A stretch of DNA of 44,440 nt from an uncultured Limimonas sp. Its GTDB lineage: Bacteria; Pseudomonadota; Alphaproteobacteria; Kiloniellales; Rhodovibrionaceae. Every line of letters starts with the position of its first letter. Position 1 is the stretch's first letter. The notes under the pieces are model-generated. The model was not told the origin of the DNA, did not search any database, and was given only the letters and a program-made list of their open reading frames with translations. The stretch covers positions 1 to 44,440 of the forward strand of contig CAJXKW010000008.1 of NCBI GenBank assembly GCA_913055855.1, in the 5' to 3' direction. Positions 43,612-44,440 of the stretch are shown here, in pieces. The position numbers were made by a program, and so were the translations under genes.

Positions 43612-43875
43612 ATGACGATGACCGATCCGATCACGTTGGCGAACGATGTCGAGCGCATGTCCGACCGCCTGGACACGCTGGAGGCAGAGGGGCGCGCCGA
43701 AGAGCCGGCCTACGAGGATCTGTGGCAGGCGCGCGACGAGGCCATCCAGGCGATCGCCGACCGGCACGCCCCGGAGGCGGCCCGCCGCGTGCTCCGCCGG
43801 ATGGGCGCCCATCTTGGGCCGGCTGAGCTGGGGCAGTTCTATCCCGTTGTCTTCAAGCAAGCGCTCGGCGCATGA
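43612..43875 (+). CDS. Small hypothetical protein behind twin palindromes
   Basis: An 87-residue, helical, highly charged protein (LANDVERMSDRLDTLEAEGRAEEPAYEDLWQ, then ARRVLRRMGAHLGP) with no signal or membrane segment. I do not recognise a family. GGGAGG at 43601-43606 fixes ATG 43612; a second ATG follows two codons later. The frame extends upstream without a ribosome site. Two near-identical palindromes lie 77-162 nt before the start. It sits between the IS element and a convergent AT-richer unknown gene. Confidence 0.6.
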   Translation: MTMTDPITLANDVERMSDRLDTLEAEGRAEEPAYEDLWQARDEAIQAIADRHAPEAARRVLRRMGAHLGPAELGQFYPVVFKQALGA

Positions 43876-44004
43876 CGCCTTCGCCCGCGGCGCCGGTCGC
43901 CGAAGCATGGCGGCGGGGCCGCGGGTGGGGGACGACCAGGATACTACCCGTTATCCCACGTTGCCGAACGACGCTGCTATTGTTTCCAGACCTTTGGCCT
44001 TGGC

Positions 44005-44436
44005 CTATTTCTCCCCGGACGTCCGGTAGTCCACCTGCGTGATCGCTTCTATGAAACTGTCTAGACGGTCATCGCTAAACGCATCTTCGCGGTCTCGGCA
44101 CCGAATCACCATCACGGCAGCCTTGTGCATCTGCCCACCGAAAGGGTGCGACGGGCCAAAAGCACGATACCCGGTAATACAGCGATACTTGCTCGTTTGA
44201 TAACGTGCATACGTCACGTCTTCGTGATGATAGAGAACGATGTCCGACAAGTTGGACGGCGTGTTCTCTGATTCGGTTATGCCTAAAAACGGCCGTAAAT
44301 CGGATTTTGCAGCGTAAGTTGGGTAAGTCTTTGCCGCATCTTTAACATGAGCTGCAACGGCAATGTATTTGTATTTATTTCCATAGGTTAGCTCGGAATA
44401 GACTTTATCTGTGCTCTTGTAGCGAATACTTTCCAT
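44005..44436 (-). CDS. Hypothetical protein of AT-richer composition, start near the window edge
   Basis: A 143-residue ORF on the minus strand, beginning MESIRYKSTDKVYSELTYGNKYKYIAV if ATG 44436 is the start; the frame may continue beyond the window. Base composition is clearly less GC-rich than the rest, with many Lys, Tyr, Ser and Asn codons, which suggests transfer. No known domain, signal peptide or membrane segment was recognised. Its stop is 129 nt from the preceding gene's stop (convergent). That gap holds no clear hairpin. Confidence 0.55.
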   Translation of the reverse strand: MESIRYKSTDKVYSELTYGNKYKYIAVAAHVKDAAKTYPTYAAKSDLRPFLGITESENTPSNLSDIVLYHHEDVTYARYQTSKYRCITGYRAFGPSHPFGGQMHKAAVMVIRCRDREDAFSDDRLDSFIEAITQVDYRTSGEK

Positions 44437-44440
44437 TTCT

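Overview
The window is a GC-rich chromosomal stretch with dense, mostly operonic genes. The gene content points to an alphaproteobacterium of the Rhodospirillales type. Markers are a DUF815-type ATPase beside yajC-secD-secF-Mth938, trmFO, a SufBCDSUTA cluster headed by an Rrf2 regulator, an rpsI with an acidic N-terminal extension, and a MaeB-type malic enzyme. The genus cannot be fixed from sequence reading alone. No tRNA, rRNA or CRISPR array was seen.

Layout. 1-4150: an ATPase cut by the window edge, then the Sec accessory genes yajC-secD-secF and a small Mth938-domain protein. 4161-9762 (minus strand): an inorganic-carbon uptake operon, read as CysD-like PP-loop protein, dabB, dabA, PII-like protein. 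A divergent LysR regulator (9912-10814) has a perfect T-N11-A dyad in the intergenic space. 10929-18617: sodB, a squalene/phytoene synthase-family (NDUFAF6-like) protein, a DUF4399 periplasmic protein, trmFO, a beta-carbonic anhydrase, a small unknown gene, a propionyl-CoA-carboxylase-type alpha subunit, a small unknown gene and acylphosphatase. 18714-23939: a translationally coupled meh-mct pair (mesaconyl-CoA hydratase and CoA transferase), lipB and a malic enzyme. 24051-27708: mgtE, an SDR oxidoreductase, a ParD/ParE module whose toxin is frameshifted, and an enoyl-CoA hydratase. 27824-32685: a thioesterase, rplM-rpsI, argC, a low-complexity unknown protein, a gamma-carbonic anhydrase and a c-type cytochrome. 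32825-39653 (minus strand): the suf iron-sulfur assembly cluster. 39654-44440: an accessory segment with a GT4 glycosyltransferase, an O-antigen-ligase-like gene cut by an IS256-family element, a small unknown gene behind twin palindromes, and an AT-richer unknown ORF at the edge.

How the genes work together. The strongest theme is carbon handling. DabA/DabB should take up and hydrate CO2 vectorially, and beta- and gamma-type carbonic anhydrases lie 7 and 24 kb away. A biotin-dependent carboxylase that consumes bicarbonate follows the beta-carbonic anhydrase. The meh-mct pair carries two diagnostic steps of the glyoxylate-assimilation half of the 3-hydroxypropionate bi-cycle, which starts from propionyl-CoA. 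The dab block lies between secF/Mth938 and the squalene-synthase-family gene. These are neighbours in many alphaproteobacteria, so the block looks like an insertion into a conserved order.

Most worth checking: the orphan CysD-like gene leading the dab operon and its LysR operator, the PII-like protein at its end, the hairpin over the beta-carbonic anhydrase ribosome-binding site, the meh-mct pair, the frameshifted ParE toxin, the IS256-truncated polysaccharide gene, and the in-phase twin palindromes upstream of the unknown gene at 43612.
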